A stretch of DNA of 56,301 nt, from positions 1 through 56,301 of the forward strand of contig JAJEHF010000219.1 of the NCBI GenBank assembly GCA_022823865.1, read 5' to 3'. Positions within the stretch are counted from its first letter, which is position 1; each line of letters begins with the position of its first letter. The position numbers were made by a program, and so were the translations under genes. The notes beneath the pieces were generated by a model that did no database searches, had not been told where the DNA came from, and was given only the letters and a program-made list of their open reading frames with translations. This stretch comes from Bryobacterales bacterium (lineage in GTDB: Bacteria > Acidobacteriota > Terriglobia > Bryobacterales > UBA6623). Shown in pieces: positions 33,402 through 41,911 of the stretch.

Positions 33402-33787
33402 AGACTCTCCGCGGCGGAACTAACGTTGCGAGAGCATCAGGTACAACCCCTGGTCCGCACGGCAGCGTCCGGCCTAGACCAACCATTTGCAATACTCGCC
33501 TCGCTACGCAGGCCCGCCCCTCTCGAGCGACCGAACCAATGCCGCACACGCATTGGAAGGCGACTCTATCGATCTTGACGACGCCCTTGGAGCGAGATCG
33601 TTATGAGTCGGTAGGAATCGTGCCTCACCAGCGGGGGCGGGCGCACGTGCAGCAATGTCGACTTCCAACATTGAGTTTCCCCGAACACGGCGACGCCCAC
33701 GGCACGGCCCGCCGTTGCGGGTTTACCATGGTTGGCGGCGCAGCTGTCACCGGGGCGGTCGCGCAGCACGCAGTCCACGCTAGCAAG
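33402..33787. other. gap upstream of the SH3 lipoprotein gene
   Basis: About 390 bases between divergent genes. Both strands stay open in places but show no ribosome-binding site or motif, so I see no gene. It should contain promoters for the lipoprotein (plus) and the ORF at 32919-33401 (minus); I cannot assign them. Confidence 0.3.
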
Positions 33788-34846
33788 ATGGGCTCGTCGC
33801 GGCCTAGGACGCGTATGTTGCTACGGGCGATCGTCGCAGTCGTCTCCGCCTGGGCGCTGGCCGGTTGTGGCGGGGGGCCGCAAGAGCTTGCGGAGGATGA
33901 TGCGTTCTACAGCCGGAATCGCGTAGAACTGTACTCCGGGCTCGAGCCCGACGCACCCGCGATTGCCGTCTTGGACTTCGACACGCGCGCGAGAATCTTG
34001 GAGACGCACCGCAGCTTTGTCAGGCTGCGCACGGTCGATGGCCGAGAGGGCTGGGCGCCGAGGGCAATGCTGCTTGACAGCGACGTGCGAGGCCGGCTGC
34101 GTGCGCTGACGAGTCGGACTGCTGCGCTTCCCGGCCATGGACTTTACCGCTCGCGGGACACGCTCAACGTGCATACGCAGCCATATCGCTGGGCGCCGAC
34201 GTTCTACCAGTTGGAAAAAGACGAGAGCGTTGAGATGCTGGATCGAACGCTGGTCGATCGCCTGCCAGCCGCTGCGGCCACCGCCAGGACACCGCCCGAG
34301 CCAACCGGCCTGGACTACTGGTATCTCGTGCGGATTCCGAAGCTCGACCAAACCGGCTGGCTGATCGCGAACATGGCGTACGCCGACATCCCGCTCGAAG
34401 TCGCGATGCTGGCTCAAGGTCGCTCGATCGTCGCCTACTTTCCGATCGGATCGGTGGCCGACCGGGGTAGCGGCGAGGCCAAGACCACCTGGCTCTGGTT
34501 CCAATCGAGCCGCGGCGGACAAGTGCATGACTTTGACCGCATGGCCGTGCTCAGGTGGGATGCCAGACGGAGTCGTTACGTCGTGATTCGGCAGTATTCG
34601 GCCCTCGCCGGCTACCTGCCAGTCGAGGTCCGTCCGAACTTCAACTCCGAGCGTGGGACGGGTGTGGGCATCCAAGTTCTGCTAGACAATGACGGCCAGC
34701 TGCGCAGCCGGAACTATATCTACACCGCTGACCGAGTCTATCAATTGGACGAGAAACCTGTGGCCGGGACGCCGCAGCACGTTCCGCCAGGCGGCTATGG
34801 TTCGCGCTATGTCTTCGCACCTCCAGAGAGCCCCGGGCCGCAATAG
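33788..34846 (+). CDS. lipoprotein with tandem SH3-like domains
   Basis: A 352-residue exported lipoprotein: signal peptide MLLRAIVAVVSAWALAGC with the lipobox LAGC (Cys27 from the ATG at 33788; ATG 33815 is an alternative start). Two bacterial SH3-like segments follow, one at about 45-95 (LYSGLEPDAPAIAVLDFDTR ... GREGWAPRAMLL) and one at about 115-200 (LYRSRDTLNVHTQPYRWAPT ... TGWLIANMAY). The C-terminal 140 residues are beta-rich (VLRWDARRSRYVVIRQY). Probably envelope-associated, binding peptidoglycan or protein. It lies 286 bases before the SulP gene on the same strand; a functional link is unproven. Confidence 0.8.
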   Translation: MGSSRPRTRMLLRAIVAVVSAWALAGCGGGPQELAEDDAFYSRNRVELYSGLEPDAPAIAVLDFDTRARILETHRSFVRLRTVDGREGWAPRAMLLDSDVRGRLRALTSRTAALPGHGLYRSRDTLNVHTQPYRWAPTFYQLEKDESVEMLDRTLVDRLPAAAATARTPPEPTGLDYWYLVRIPKLDQTGWLIANMAYADIPLEVAMLAQGRSIVAYFPIGSVADRGSGEAKTTWLWFQSSRGGQVHDFDRMAVLRWDARRSRYVVIRQYSALAGYLPVEVRPNFNSERGTGVGIQVLLDNDGQLRSRNYIYTADRVYQLDEKPVAGTPQHVPPGGYGSRYVFAPPESPGPQ

Positions 34847-35132
34847 CGCCTTTCGATTCGCCCCCGCGGTGCCTCCGTCCAGCTTCGTTGGCAAGCGCGG
34901 GTAGGATCCCCAAGACCGCGGGAAGGGCCAGCTCTCCAGGCAGTCGCAGTCTCCAATATGAATGTCGCCACCGAGGGCCCGCAGGAACGCGTGGGGCCGA
35001 GCGCAACCAGCGCACCCGCTCCGGTTGCACCGGTCCGGACTCGCACAACAGCCGCAACGGGACAGTCCCCCCTTGCTATTTCGTGCGGTTGCCACCGCAA
35101 CTGGCCGGTCACAGCTCCGAATCCTGTATCCT

Positions 35133-36725
35133 ATGTCTCTTATGGTCGACACCGGGGACATTCCGCAAGGAAACGGATCGGGCTTTAAGCGCTACTGGGG
35201 GCCTGACCTGCTGTCAGGATTCCTGGTCTTCCTCATCGCGCTGCCGCTCTGCCTCGGAATCTCGCTGGCTTGCGGCTACCCGGCCATCGCGGGGATCTTC
35301 ACCGCAATCATCGGCGGGATCGTCGGCACCGTCTTCAGCAACTCCGAGTTGACGATCAAGGGTCCGGCGGCCGGCCTGATCGTAATCGCGATCGGGTGCG
35401 TGACGGACTTCGGCTTCACCGCGGGCCGCGATCCGGCCGCGGACATCGAGGCGTACCGCTTGGCCCTGGGGGTGGGCGTGGTCGCGGGCGTCATCCAGAT
35501 TCTCTTCGGCGTGTTCCGCTCCGGCATCTTGGGCGAGTTCTTCCCCCCGGCCGCCGTCCACGGGCTGCTCGCCTCGATCGGCGTGATTATCTTCGCCAAG
35601 CAGCTGCCCGTCACGCTAGGGCTCGGTTCGGAGGGGACCCCGCTCGAGCTGCTGGCCAGGATTCCCAGCTACTTCACTGACATGCACCCCCAAGTGGGCC
35701 TGATCGGCATCATCAGCTTGGTCATCATGTTCGGATATCCGTTCCTGAAGATTCCGGGCCTGAGGGCCATACCGGCGCCGCTCGTGGTCGTGCTGGTCAC
35801 CGTGCCGCTAGGGCTGCACTACGGCTTGGGGCGGGAGTTCCTCGTCGACGTTCCGTCCAATATGTTTGGCGCCCTGACGTTCCCGGATTTCTCCGGCGTC
35901 GCCACCGCGACAGGTGTCAAGTACATCATTCTCTTCTCGTTGATCGGCAGCCTCGAATCGCTGCTCAGCGCCAAGGCGGTCGACCAGATCGACCCGTACC
36001 GCAGGAAAACCAACTACGATGGCGACCTGCTGGCGATCGGAGTCGGGAACACGGCCTCCGCGTTGGTGGGAGGCCTGCCGATGATCTCCGAGATCGTCCG
36101 CAGCAAGGCGAACATCGACAACGGGGCGAAGACCCGTTTCGCGAACATGCACCACGGCATGTTCCTGTTGGTCTTTGTGGCACTTGCACCCGCGCTGATC
36201 AACATGATCCCTTTGGCCGCCCTCGGAGCGATGCTGGTCTTTACCGGCTTCCGGCTGGCCTCGCCGAAGGAGTTCGTGCACATGTACCACGTGGGCCGCG
36301 AGCAGCTCGTCATCTTCGTCGCCACGATCGTCGGAGTGCTGGCCACGGACCTGCTCGTAGGGATCGGGATCGGGATCTTGGTCAAAGTCATCATCCACCT
36401 CGTGAACGGCGTGCCGGTCGCCTCGCTGTTCCGGCTTCGCGCTGCCGTAGACCGTTCCGAAGATGGAGCCACCGTCACAGTGAGCGACTCGGCCGTGTTC
36501 TCGACCTGGATCGGCCTCAAGAAGCGGCTTGAGGCCCTCAAGGGCGAAACCCGGGTCCGGCTTGACCTGTCGGGGACCGCGCTCGTCGATCACACTGTCA
36601 TGGACCGGCTCCGCGAAATGGAGAAAGAATTCGAAGAAGAGGGGGCACGTCTCGAGATCCAGGGTTTGGATGGACATCGTCCCTTCTCGGACGACCCCAC
36701 TGCCGCCCGCACGAAGAAGTCCTGA
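35133..36725 (+). CDS. SulP-family anion transporter, candidate bicarbonate carrier
   Basis: SulP permease of 530 residues with 10-14 membrane segments and a C-terminal STAS domain (about 440-525, RVRLDLSGTALVDHTVMDRL). The N-terminal signature GFLVFLIALPLCLGISLACG and NSELTIKGPAAGLIVIAIG are typical. SulP proteins exchange or symport sulfate, bicarbonate or other anions; cyanobacterial BicA is one. The DabA gene starts 21 bases downstream, so bicarbonate is the natural guess. The ATG at 35133 is chosen (35142 alternative); a longer upstream frame is GC-rich non-coding. First gene of the apparent 12-kb operon. Confidence 0.92.
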   Translation: MSLMVDTGDIPQGNGSGFKRYWGPDLLSGFLVFLIALPLCLGISLACGYPAIAGIFTAIIGGIVGTVFSNSELTIKGPAAGLIVIAIGCVTDFGFTAGRDPAADIEAYRLALGVGVVAGVIQILFGVFRSGILGEFFPPAAVHGLLASIGVIIFAKQLPVTLGLGSEGTPLELLARIPSYFTDMHPQVGLIGIISLVIMFGYPFLKIPGLRAIPAPLVVVLVTVPLGLHYGLGREFLVDVPSNMFGALTFPDFSGVATATGVKYIILFSLIGSLESLLSAKAVDQIDPYRRKTNYDGDLLAIGVGNTASALVGGLPMISEIVRSKANIDNGAKTRFANMHHGMFLLVFVALAPALINMIPLAALGAMLVFTGFRLASPKEFVHMYHVGREQLVIFVATIVGVLATDLLVGIGIGILVKVIIHLVNGVPVASLFRLRAAVDRSEDGATVTVSDSAVFSTWIGLKKRLEALKGETRVRLDLSGTALVDHTVMDRLREMEKEFEEEGARLEIQGLDGHRPFSDDPTAARTKKS

Positions 36726-36746
36726 GCGGCCAGGCCTAGCATCTCG

Positions 36747-39524
36747 ATGAGTCCCGACCAAGCCCAAGCACTGCGCGAGCAGGTCCTTGAAGCGGCCCGC
36801 CCCGCAGCCCAGATCTGGCCCTTGAAGACCTTCGCCTACCGCAATCCCGTGCGCGGCTACGAAGACCTTCCGTTCGACCAAGGCGTGCGCGAGGCGGCTG
36901 GGATGATCGGAGGGGCCGGCTTTCTAGCGGGCAGCGAATATCGGGACTTTCGGCGTGCCGGCCGGATCTCTGACGCACACCTGCGCCGGGCGCTGGCCCG
37001 GCTAGGCCCTGACAATGCCGAAGGGGCTGTCCACGTCAGCGGCCGGGTCCTCGACGCGGAAGAAGTTGTCTGGGCGCAGTTAACGCAAGGCGTGGAGCCT
37101 CCGTCGCCGTCCGTGCTTGCGTGGCGGGCCAGAGAAGAGGGCAGCACGGCGCTGCTGGCGGCCGCCTCAGAGGCCTGTCCGGGGAATGGGAGTGGCAGCC
37201 AAGGCGCGGTGCCGGACCTGCCGCCGGCGAGGACCCTCAGCGACTGGGTCGCTGAGCTGGCCGGCGTGCCGGTCGTGGACTCGATCAATGACGAGATGAT
37301 CAAGTGGTCGGCGTCGTTCCTCGACGAGGGCATGGCCGGGTGGGGAATGCCTTCCCGGCAAGAGGGCTTCTATCGCTGCTGGCGCGACCTGGCGGGGCGG
37401 GACCGAACAGGTCGATTCCTGGGCATTCCCGACTTCGCGGCGAAGGTGGACGCGCTGCCGGATGCCGCCGAGGCCTGGATCCAACAGGGATTGGAGCGGC
37501 TCGGCATCCCCCCGGAACGATGGAACGAGTACCAGTCGCGCATGTTCGCGCAACTGCCGGGCTGGACCGGATTCGCGCGCTGGAGGAGCGAGAACCCGCA
37601 ATACCCGGCCCAGCGCGAGCACCCTATCGACTTGGTGGACTACCTGGCCGTGAGACTGTTCTACGAGGTCGAGCTGGTCGCCGCCGCCTGCCGCAGGGAA
37701 CTAGGCGTGGCCGGCACGTTGGACGGCATCCGCGCCCGGGCGCGCGAGGAGGCTGGGCACGAAGGGGACGCGGGGGCCCGCGACCTGGCGGTCGGCCGCC
37801 TGTACCAGCTGGCCGTGGTCCTGGGGCTGACTCCGGCCCAAGTCCGCGAGCTGGCCGGCGATGGAGCCAAGACCCTGCTGGGCTGGCTCGAGCGCTTTCC
37901 GGAGGATCAGCACGGGCCAGTTTGGCTGGCGGCCTACGAAGACACCTATGCCGACCATCTGATGGGCAAGCTGGCGGGACACAGCCGGGCGGAACGGGTG
38001 CCCAGCGCCCGGCCGGACGCGCAGCTGATCTTCTGCATCGATGCCCGCTCCGAGCCGTTCCGGCGACACATCGAGGCCTCCGGCAATTACGAGACCTTCG
38101 GCTATGCCGGCTTCTTCGGCGTTCCCTTCAGTCACGAGGCGTTCGACAGCCATGACCGCCTCGCGCTGTGCCCCGTATTGCTGAAGCCACCCCGCGCAGT
38201 CGACGAGGACCCCCGGCCCGGCGAGGAAGCACCACTGGCGAAGTATGCCTCGGGCACGCGTTGGCGGCGCTTCGGAGACGAGCTCTTCCATGACCTGAAG
38301 CAGCACCCCTTGGGCTCGTTCGTGCTGGTCGACGTGCTTGGCCTCCTGTTCAGCGTCGCCTTGGTCGGCAAGACCCTGTTCCAGCGGCCCTACGCCGCGA
38401 TCCGTGCGGTGCTGGCGAGGCGGTTCCGAGCCAAGCTGGAGACGAGCTTTACGCTGGACACGGCCGAAGTCGAATCGGTCGGGCCTAGCGGTTTCACCAT
38501 CGAGGAGAGGGCCGGTTTCGTTGGAGGCGGCCTGCGCATGATCGGGCTGACCGACCCGATGGCCCGGCTGGTGGTTGTGTGCGGGCACGGCTCGGAGTCT
38601 GACAACAATCCGTACGCGGCGGCCTACAACTGCGGCGCCTGCGGGGGAGCGCACGGCGATCCGAACGCGCGAGTGTTCGCCGCCATGGCGAACGACCCGG
38701 TTGTCCGCCGCGCAGTGGCCGAGAGCGGCCTCGAGATTCCCGACGACGTGTGGTTCGTCCCGGCCAAGCACGACACTGCCACCGACCGCGTCTCCTTCTA
38801 CGACCTGATCGACCTGCCAGCGAGCCACCGCGAGGAGCTCAGCCGGCTGGAACGGAGCCTGGCCGCGGCCGGCGCGACGCAGGCAAGCGAGCGGATCGCC
38901 AAGCTGCCGGGCGCGCCGCGAGGCCTGAGCGCGCGCCGCGCCGTGCTTCACGCGATCGGACGCAGCGTAGACTGGGCCAACCCGCGCCCCGAATGGGGGC
39001 TCTCCAGCAACGCGGCATTTCTGATCGGGAGGCGCTGGCTGACCAAGGGGCTGGATCTCGAGGCGCGGGTGTTTCTGCATTCTTACGACCCGGCCAGCGA
39101 CCCTGACGGCGGAATCCTCGAACGCATCATGACCGCTCCGCTCATCGTCGGGGAGTGGATTAACATGGAGTACTATTTCTCCACAGCGGATCCTTGGGTA
39201 TACGGAAGCGGGAGCAAGGTGATCCACAACGTGGTAGGAGGGGTCGGCGTGATGCTGGGCAGCCAAGGCGACCTGCAGGGCGGCCTGCCCGTGCAGGGGG
39301 TAATTGACGGGCCGCGCCGGTACCACGAGCCGATGCGCCTGCTAGCAGTGATCGACGCGCCGGCGGAGAGGATTTCCGCGATTATCGCGAAGCACGAGAT
39401 CCTGCAGGCTCTGTTTCACAACCAGTGGGTGAACCTGCTGGCCTTCGATGCCGACCGCAACGAGTTCCAGAGATACTGCACCGATGCGACTTGGACACGA
39501 CTGACGCTCGAGGCGGCGGCCTGA
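36747..39524 (+). CDS. dabA: DabA-type inorganic carbon transporter subunit (DUF2309/UPF0753)
   Basis: A 925-residue beta-carbonic-anhydrase-like subunit of the DAB inorganic carbon accumulation system, which hydrates CO2 vectorially at the cytoplasmic face. The zinc site is intact: Cys430 and Asp432 in FCIDARSEPFRRHIEASG, His614 in VVCGHGSESDNN and Cys629 in YNCGACGGAHGD. The spacings (2 residues Cys-Asp, 15 residues His-Cys) equal those of characterised DabA from Halothiobacillus (C351/D353, H524/C539). Classical partner DabB, a NuoL-like subunit, is not directly adjacent; instead an Mrp-type module starts 5 bases downstream. No RuBisCO or carboxysome gene lies in the window, so the carbon may serve anaplerosis or pH control. 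Confidence 0.93.
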   Translation: MSPDQAQALREQVLEAARPAAQIWPLKTFAYRNPVRGYEDLPFDQGVREAAGMIGGAGFLAGSEYRDFRRAGRISDAHLRRALARLGPDNAEGAVHVSGRVLDAEEVVWAQLTQGVEPPSPSVLAWRAREEGSTALLAAASEACPGNGSGSQGAVPDLPPARTLSDWVAELAGVPVVDSINDEMIKWSASFLDEGMAGWGMPSRQEGFYRCWRDLAGRDRTGRFLGIPDFAAKVDALPDAAEAWIQQGLERLGIPPERWNEYQSRMFAQLPGWTGFARWRSENPQYPAQREHPIDLVDYLAVRLFYEVELVAAACRRELGVAGTLDGIRARAREEAGHEGDAGARDLAVGRLYQLAVVLGLTPAQVRELAGDGAKTLLGWLERFPEDQHGPVWLAAYEDTYADHLMGKLAGHSRAERVPSARPDAQLIFCIDARSEPFRRHIEASGNYETFGYAGFFGVPFSHEAFDSHDRLALCPVLLKPPRAVDEDPRPGEEAPLAKYASGTRWRRFGDELFHDLKQHPLGSFVLVDVLGLLFSVALVGKTLFQRPYAAIRAVLARRFRAKLETSFTLDTAEVESVGPSGFTIEERAGFVGGGLRMIGLTDPMARLVVVCGHGSESDNNPYAAAYNCGACGGAHGDPNARVFAAMANDPVVRRAVAESGLEIPDDVWFVPAKHDTATDRVSFYDLIDLPASHREELSRLERSLAAAGATQASERIAKLPGAPRGLSARRAVLHAIGRSVDWANPRPEWGLSSNAAFLIGRRWLTKGLDLEARVFLHSYDPASDPDGGILERIMTAPLIVGEWINMEYYFSTADPWVYGSGSKVIHNVVGGVGVMLGSQGDLQGGLPVQGVIDGPRRYHEPMRLLAVIDAPAERISAIIAKHEILQALFHNQWVNLLAFDADRNEFQRYCTDATWTRLTLEAAA

Positions 39525-39529
39525 CTGCG

Positions 39530-40024
39530 ATGAGCGCTCTCTACACCAAGCGCCTGGCCTACTGGACAGTCGTCCTGTTCGTGCTGTGGCTGCTGCTTTC
39601 GGAGAGCTTCAACGCGTTGCACATGGCGGTTGGCCTCGGGGCGGCCTTCCTCGTGGCGCTGCTGCGGACAGACCTTCGCGCCGAGCGGGTCTATGTCATC
39701 CGCTGGTGGAGAGCGCTGCTGTACATACCATGGCTGTTCAGCCGGATGCTCGTAAGCGGCGTTCACGTTTCGTACCTCATCCTTCACCCGCGGTTGCCGA
39801 TCAAGCCCGTGCTCTTCCGCCACCGGGCCGCTTTGGGCAGCGAAGAGGCAGTTCTGCTGATGGGAAACTCCATCACGCTGACCCCGGGGACGGTCACCGT
39901 CGAGGCGGACGCAGAGGAACTGATCGTGCACGCGCTGGACGAGGACTCGACCGGGGACGTGACCAGCCAGAGGCTCGAGAGAATGGTGGCGCGGGTCTTC
40001 CCTGCCGGGGGCGGGCAGGGATGA
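39530..40024 (+). CDS. mrpE: Mrp/Mnh antiporter subunit E
   Basis: A 164-residue MnhE/MrpE (MbhA-type) subunit: two or three membrane helices (WTVVLFVLWLLLSESFN, LHMAVGLGAAFLVALL, LLYIPWLFSRMLVSGVHVSY) and a soluble C-terminal tail with GNSITLTPGTVTV, the family hallmark. It is a structural subunit of the multi-subunit cation/proton antiporter. The ATG at 39530 is 5 bases after the dabA stop, and its stop overlaps mrpF by 4 bases. The coupling to dabA is the reason to treat the cluster as one system. Confidence 0.9.
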   Translation: MSALYTKRLAYWTVVLFVLWLLLSESFNALHMAVGLGAAFLVALLRTDLRAERVYVIRWWRALLYIPWLFSRMLVSGVHVSYLILHPRLPIKPVLFRHRAALGSEEAVLLMGNSITLTPGTVTVEADAEELIVHALDEDSTGDVTSQRLERMVARVFPAGGGQG

Positions 40025-40281
40025 GTCTTCTCTTCGTCCTAGACGTCATCGCGATCCTGATCGTGATGTACCTGTACCGGGTTATCCGGGGGCCGACCGT
40101 GTTCGATCGCCTGTTGGGACTGAACGGCATTTCCACCAAGGCGATCATCCTGCTTGTCGTGATCGGAACCGTGTATGAACGCGTCGAGATGTTCGTTGAC
40201 ATCTCGACCGGCTATGCGCTGCTGAACCTTGTCGGCGTGCTGGCCATCACCAAGTACCTGACCCAGAGGTGGAGGACCTAG
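40021..40281 (+). CDS. mrpF: Mrp/Mnh antiporter subunit F
   Basis: An 86-residue three-helix subunit with the MrpF signature RVIRGPTVFDRLLGLN following the first helix, then TKAIILLVVIGTVY and YALLNLVGVLAITKYL. It matches MnhF/MrpF in length and motif. The ATG overlaps the mrpE stop (ATGA) and the stop overlaps the mrpG GTG by one base (TAGTG). Confidence 0.93.
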   Translation: MSLLFVLDVIAILIVMYLYRVIRGPTVFDRLLGLNGISTKAIILLVVIGTVYERVEMFVDISTGYALLNLVGVLAITKYLTQRWRT

Positions 40282-40580
40282 TGCCGATTGTTGTGACAGC
40301 AATGATTTCCGTCGGCCTGTTCTTCTTGGTCGTCGCGGCCGTCGGGATGGTGCGGCTTCCGGACGTATACACGCGCTCGCATGCGGTCTCGCTGACCGAC
40401 GCCCTGGGCGCATTCTTCGTCCTGACGGGACTGGCGACCTATCACGGAGTCAGTACCAATACATTCCGGATACTTGTCGTGCTCGCGCTGCTGATTCTGG
40501 TGAATCCGGTCATTTCGCACGTAACCGTGCGCGCCGCATTGCGGTCTGGCCAGAAACCCGTCGCGGAGGACCGGCGTTGA
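40281..40580 (+). CDS. mrpG: Mrp/Mnh antiporter subunit G
   Basis: A 99-residue membrane subunit with the MrpG/MnhG signature VGMVRLPDVYTRSHAVSLTD between helices 1 and 2. The GTG at 40281 has GGAGG about five bases upstream; a GTG at 40269 is possible. It is coupled to neighbours on both sides (one base with mrpF, four with the next). Confidence 0.92.
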   Translation: MPIVVTAMISVGLFFLVVAAVGMVRLPDVYTRSHAVSLTDALGAFFVLTGLATYHGVSTNTFRILVVLALLILVNPVISHVTVRAALRSGQKPVAEDRR

Positions 40581-41107
40581 CCTACTCATTCGAGCTGCCG
40601 CTGCTCGCGCTGCTGATCCTAACGGCTGCCGGGGCGATGATTGTCAAGGAACTGATCAGCGCCGTGCTGATCCTCGGAGCCTACAGTTTCTTTCTCGCGC
40701 TGGTCTGGGCTTGGCTGGGGGCGGCGGACGTCGCATTCGTAGAGGCCGTCGTCGGGGCCGGCCTAGCAACCGTGTTCTTCCTGTTGACGCTTTCCCAGAC
40801 TTCTCCAGAGGACACCCGCATCCGAAGGCCTCCTCCTCCGATTATCGCCGTGATCGCGCTTCCGCTTCTGGGTCTGCTCCTGCTGTACGCGGCGAACGAC
40901 CTTCCCGCCTTCGGAGATCCCGGATCCCCGGCCAGCGTGCATGTCTCCCCTCATTACATCGAGAACAGCCTCGCCGACACGCGCACCCCCAACGTGGTGA
41001 CGTCTGTGCTGATGGACTATCGCGTCCTTGACACCCTGATCGAGACGGTCGTTGTCTTCACCTCCGGAATTGCCTGCTGGCTTCTTCTCAGGAGGGATGC
41101 AGAGTGA
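40577..41107 (+). CDS. MbhD/MbhE-like subunit (DUF4040), equivalent to the MrpA C-terminus
   Basis: A 176-residue protein with an N-terminal DUF4040/MbhD block of three helices (KELISAVLILGAYSFFLALV, GAGLATVFFLLTLSQ) and a C-terminal MbhE-like block with ESVNVVTSVLMDYR-type sequence (TPNVVTSVLMDYRVLDTLIE) and a last helix. In Mrp antiporters these segments form the end of MrpA; here they are a separate gene, as in membrane-bound hydrogenase (Mbh) clusters. TTG start at 40577 overlapping the mrpG stop; stop overlaps mrpB by 4 bases. Confidence 0.88.
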   Translation: MTYSFELPLLALLILTAAGAMIVKELISAVLILGAYSFFLALVWAWLGAADVAFVEAVVGAGLATVFFLLTLSQTSPEDTRIRRPPPPIIAVIALPLLGLLLLYAANDLPAFGDPGSPASVHVSPHYIENSLADTRTPNVVTSVLMDYRVLDTLIETVVVFTSGIACWLLLRRDAE

Positions 41108-41556
41108 TCGAAGCTCCGTTTGGCAGTGTCATCGTACGGAGAACCGCCTCGCTGCTGGTCTCTCTGGTACAGCTATTCGCGCTCTATGTCCTCTTCTTCG
41201 GCCAGTACGGGCCCGGTGGCGGCTTTGTCGCGGGAGTGATGATCGCGGCAAGCCTGGTATTCGGCCTGCTCGTGTTCGGAGAGAGCAGTCCGACTGCGCA
41301 ACGGGCTACGCGCCTGCTGGCGGGCGACGGTGTCGGGCTGCTCCTTTTCGTCGCGGTGGGCGGGCTGTGCCTGATCGGGGGCGGCGAGTTTCTCAACTAC
41401 TCACAGGCGCCGATTCCAGGGCTCGACGGCCCGGCCCGTCGGTATCTGGGCATCCTCATGACGCAAGTCGGCGTGGCGCTAGACGTCGCCGTTGCAGCGG
41501 TCTCGATCGTGTTCAGCCTCTCGCGCGACGTCGCAGCTGGGAAGACCGATGCTTGA
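41104..41556 (+). CDS. mrpB: Mrp/Mnh antiporter subunit B
   Basis: A 150-residue MnhB-domain subunit with four helices. The hallmark FFGQYGPGGGFVAGVMIA includes the family's G-x-x-x-P-GGGFxxG signature, and RRYLGILMTQVGVALDVAVA forms the last helix pair. It starts at GTG 41104, overlapping the preceding stop, and its end overlaps the start of mrpC (41549) by 8 bases. Confidence 0.92.
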   Translation: MIEAPFGSVIVRRTASLLVSLVQLFALYVLFFGQYGPGGGFVAGVMIAASLVFGLLVFGESSPTAQRATRLLAGDGVGLLLFVAVGGLCLIGGGEFLNYSQAPIPGLDGPARRYLGILMTQVGVALDVAVAAVSIVFSLSRDVAAGKTDA

Positions 41557-41911
41557 GCTGATCGAAGCGGCTTTGCGCCGGCCCAACCTCGTCGCGTTCG
41601 TCCTGCTACTGCTGTGGGGGCTGTACATCACGATCACCCACCACAACTACGTCAAGAAGCTCGTGGGCCTGTACATCGTCCAGACCAGCGTCATCTTCTT
41701 TCTCGTAGCGACTGGATTCAAGGAAGGTGCCACCGTGCCGGTGATCACGGGAGGGAACGACGATTACGTCAACCCTCTGCCGCAGGTGCTGACGCTGACA
41801 GCAATCGTCGTCCAGATCGCGACGCTGGGCGTCTCGCTGGGGCTGGTTTCGAGGATCTACAGGAAGTTCGGGAGCCTTGACGAGGACGAGGTCTTGGAGA
41901 AGCTGGGATGA
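41549..41911 (+). CDS. mrpC: Mrp subunit C (NuoK-like)
   Basis: A 120-residue NuoK/MrpC homologue with three membrane helices: LVAFVLLLLWGLYITITHHN, KKLVGLYIVQTSVIFFLVA and TLTAIVVQIATLGVSLGLV. MrpC/NuoK subunits sit beside the discontinuous helix of the membrane arm and contribute to ion translocation. It begins inside the last codons of mrpB and ends with ATGA overlap to mrpD, indicating translational coupling. Confidence 0.92.
   Translation: MLELIEAALRRPNLVAFVLLLLWGLYITITHHNYVKKLVGLYIVQTSVIFFLVATGFKEGATVPVITGGNDDYVNPLPQVLTLTAIVVQIATLGVSLGLVSRIYRKFGSLDEDEVLEKLG

Noticed and set aside
35808-36881. 357-codon minus-strand frame across SulP and the start of dabA
   Set aside because: Shadow of two well-supported genes on the plus strand; no motif.
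37701-39326. 541-codon minus-strand frame inside dabA
   Set aside because: It is antisense to a complete, motif-bearing DabA; its composition (very rich in R, Q, V, H) is that of a shadow of a high-GC gene and it has no ribosome-binding site.
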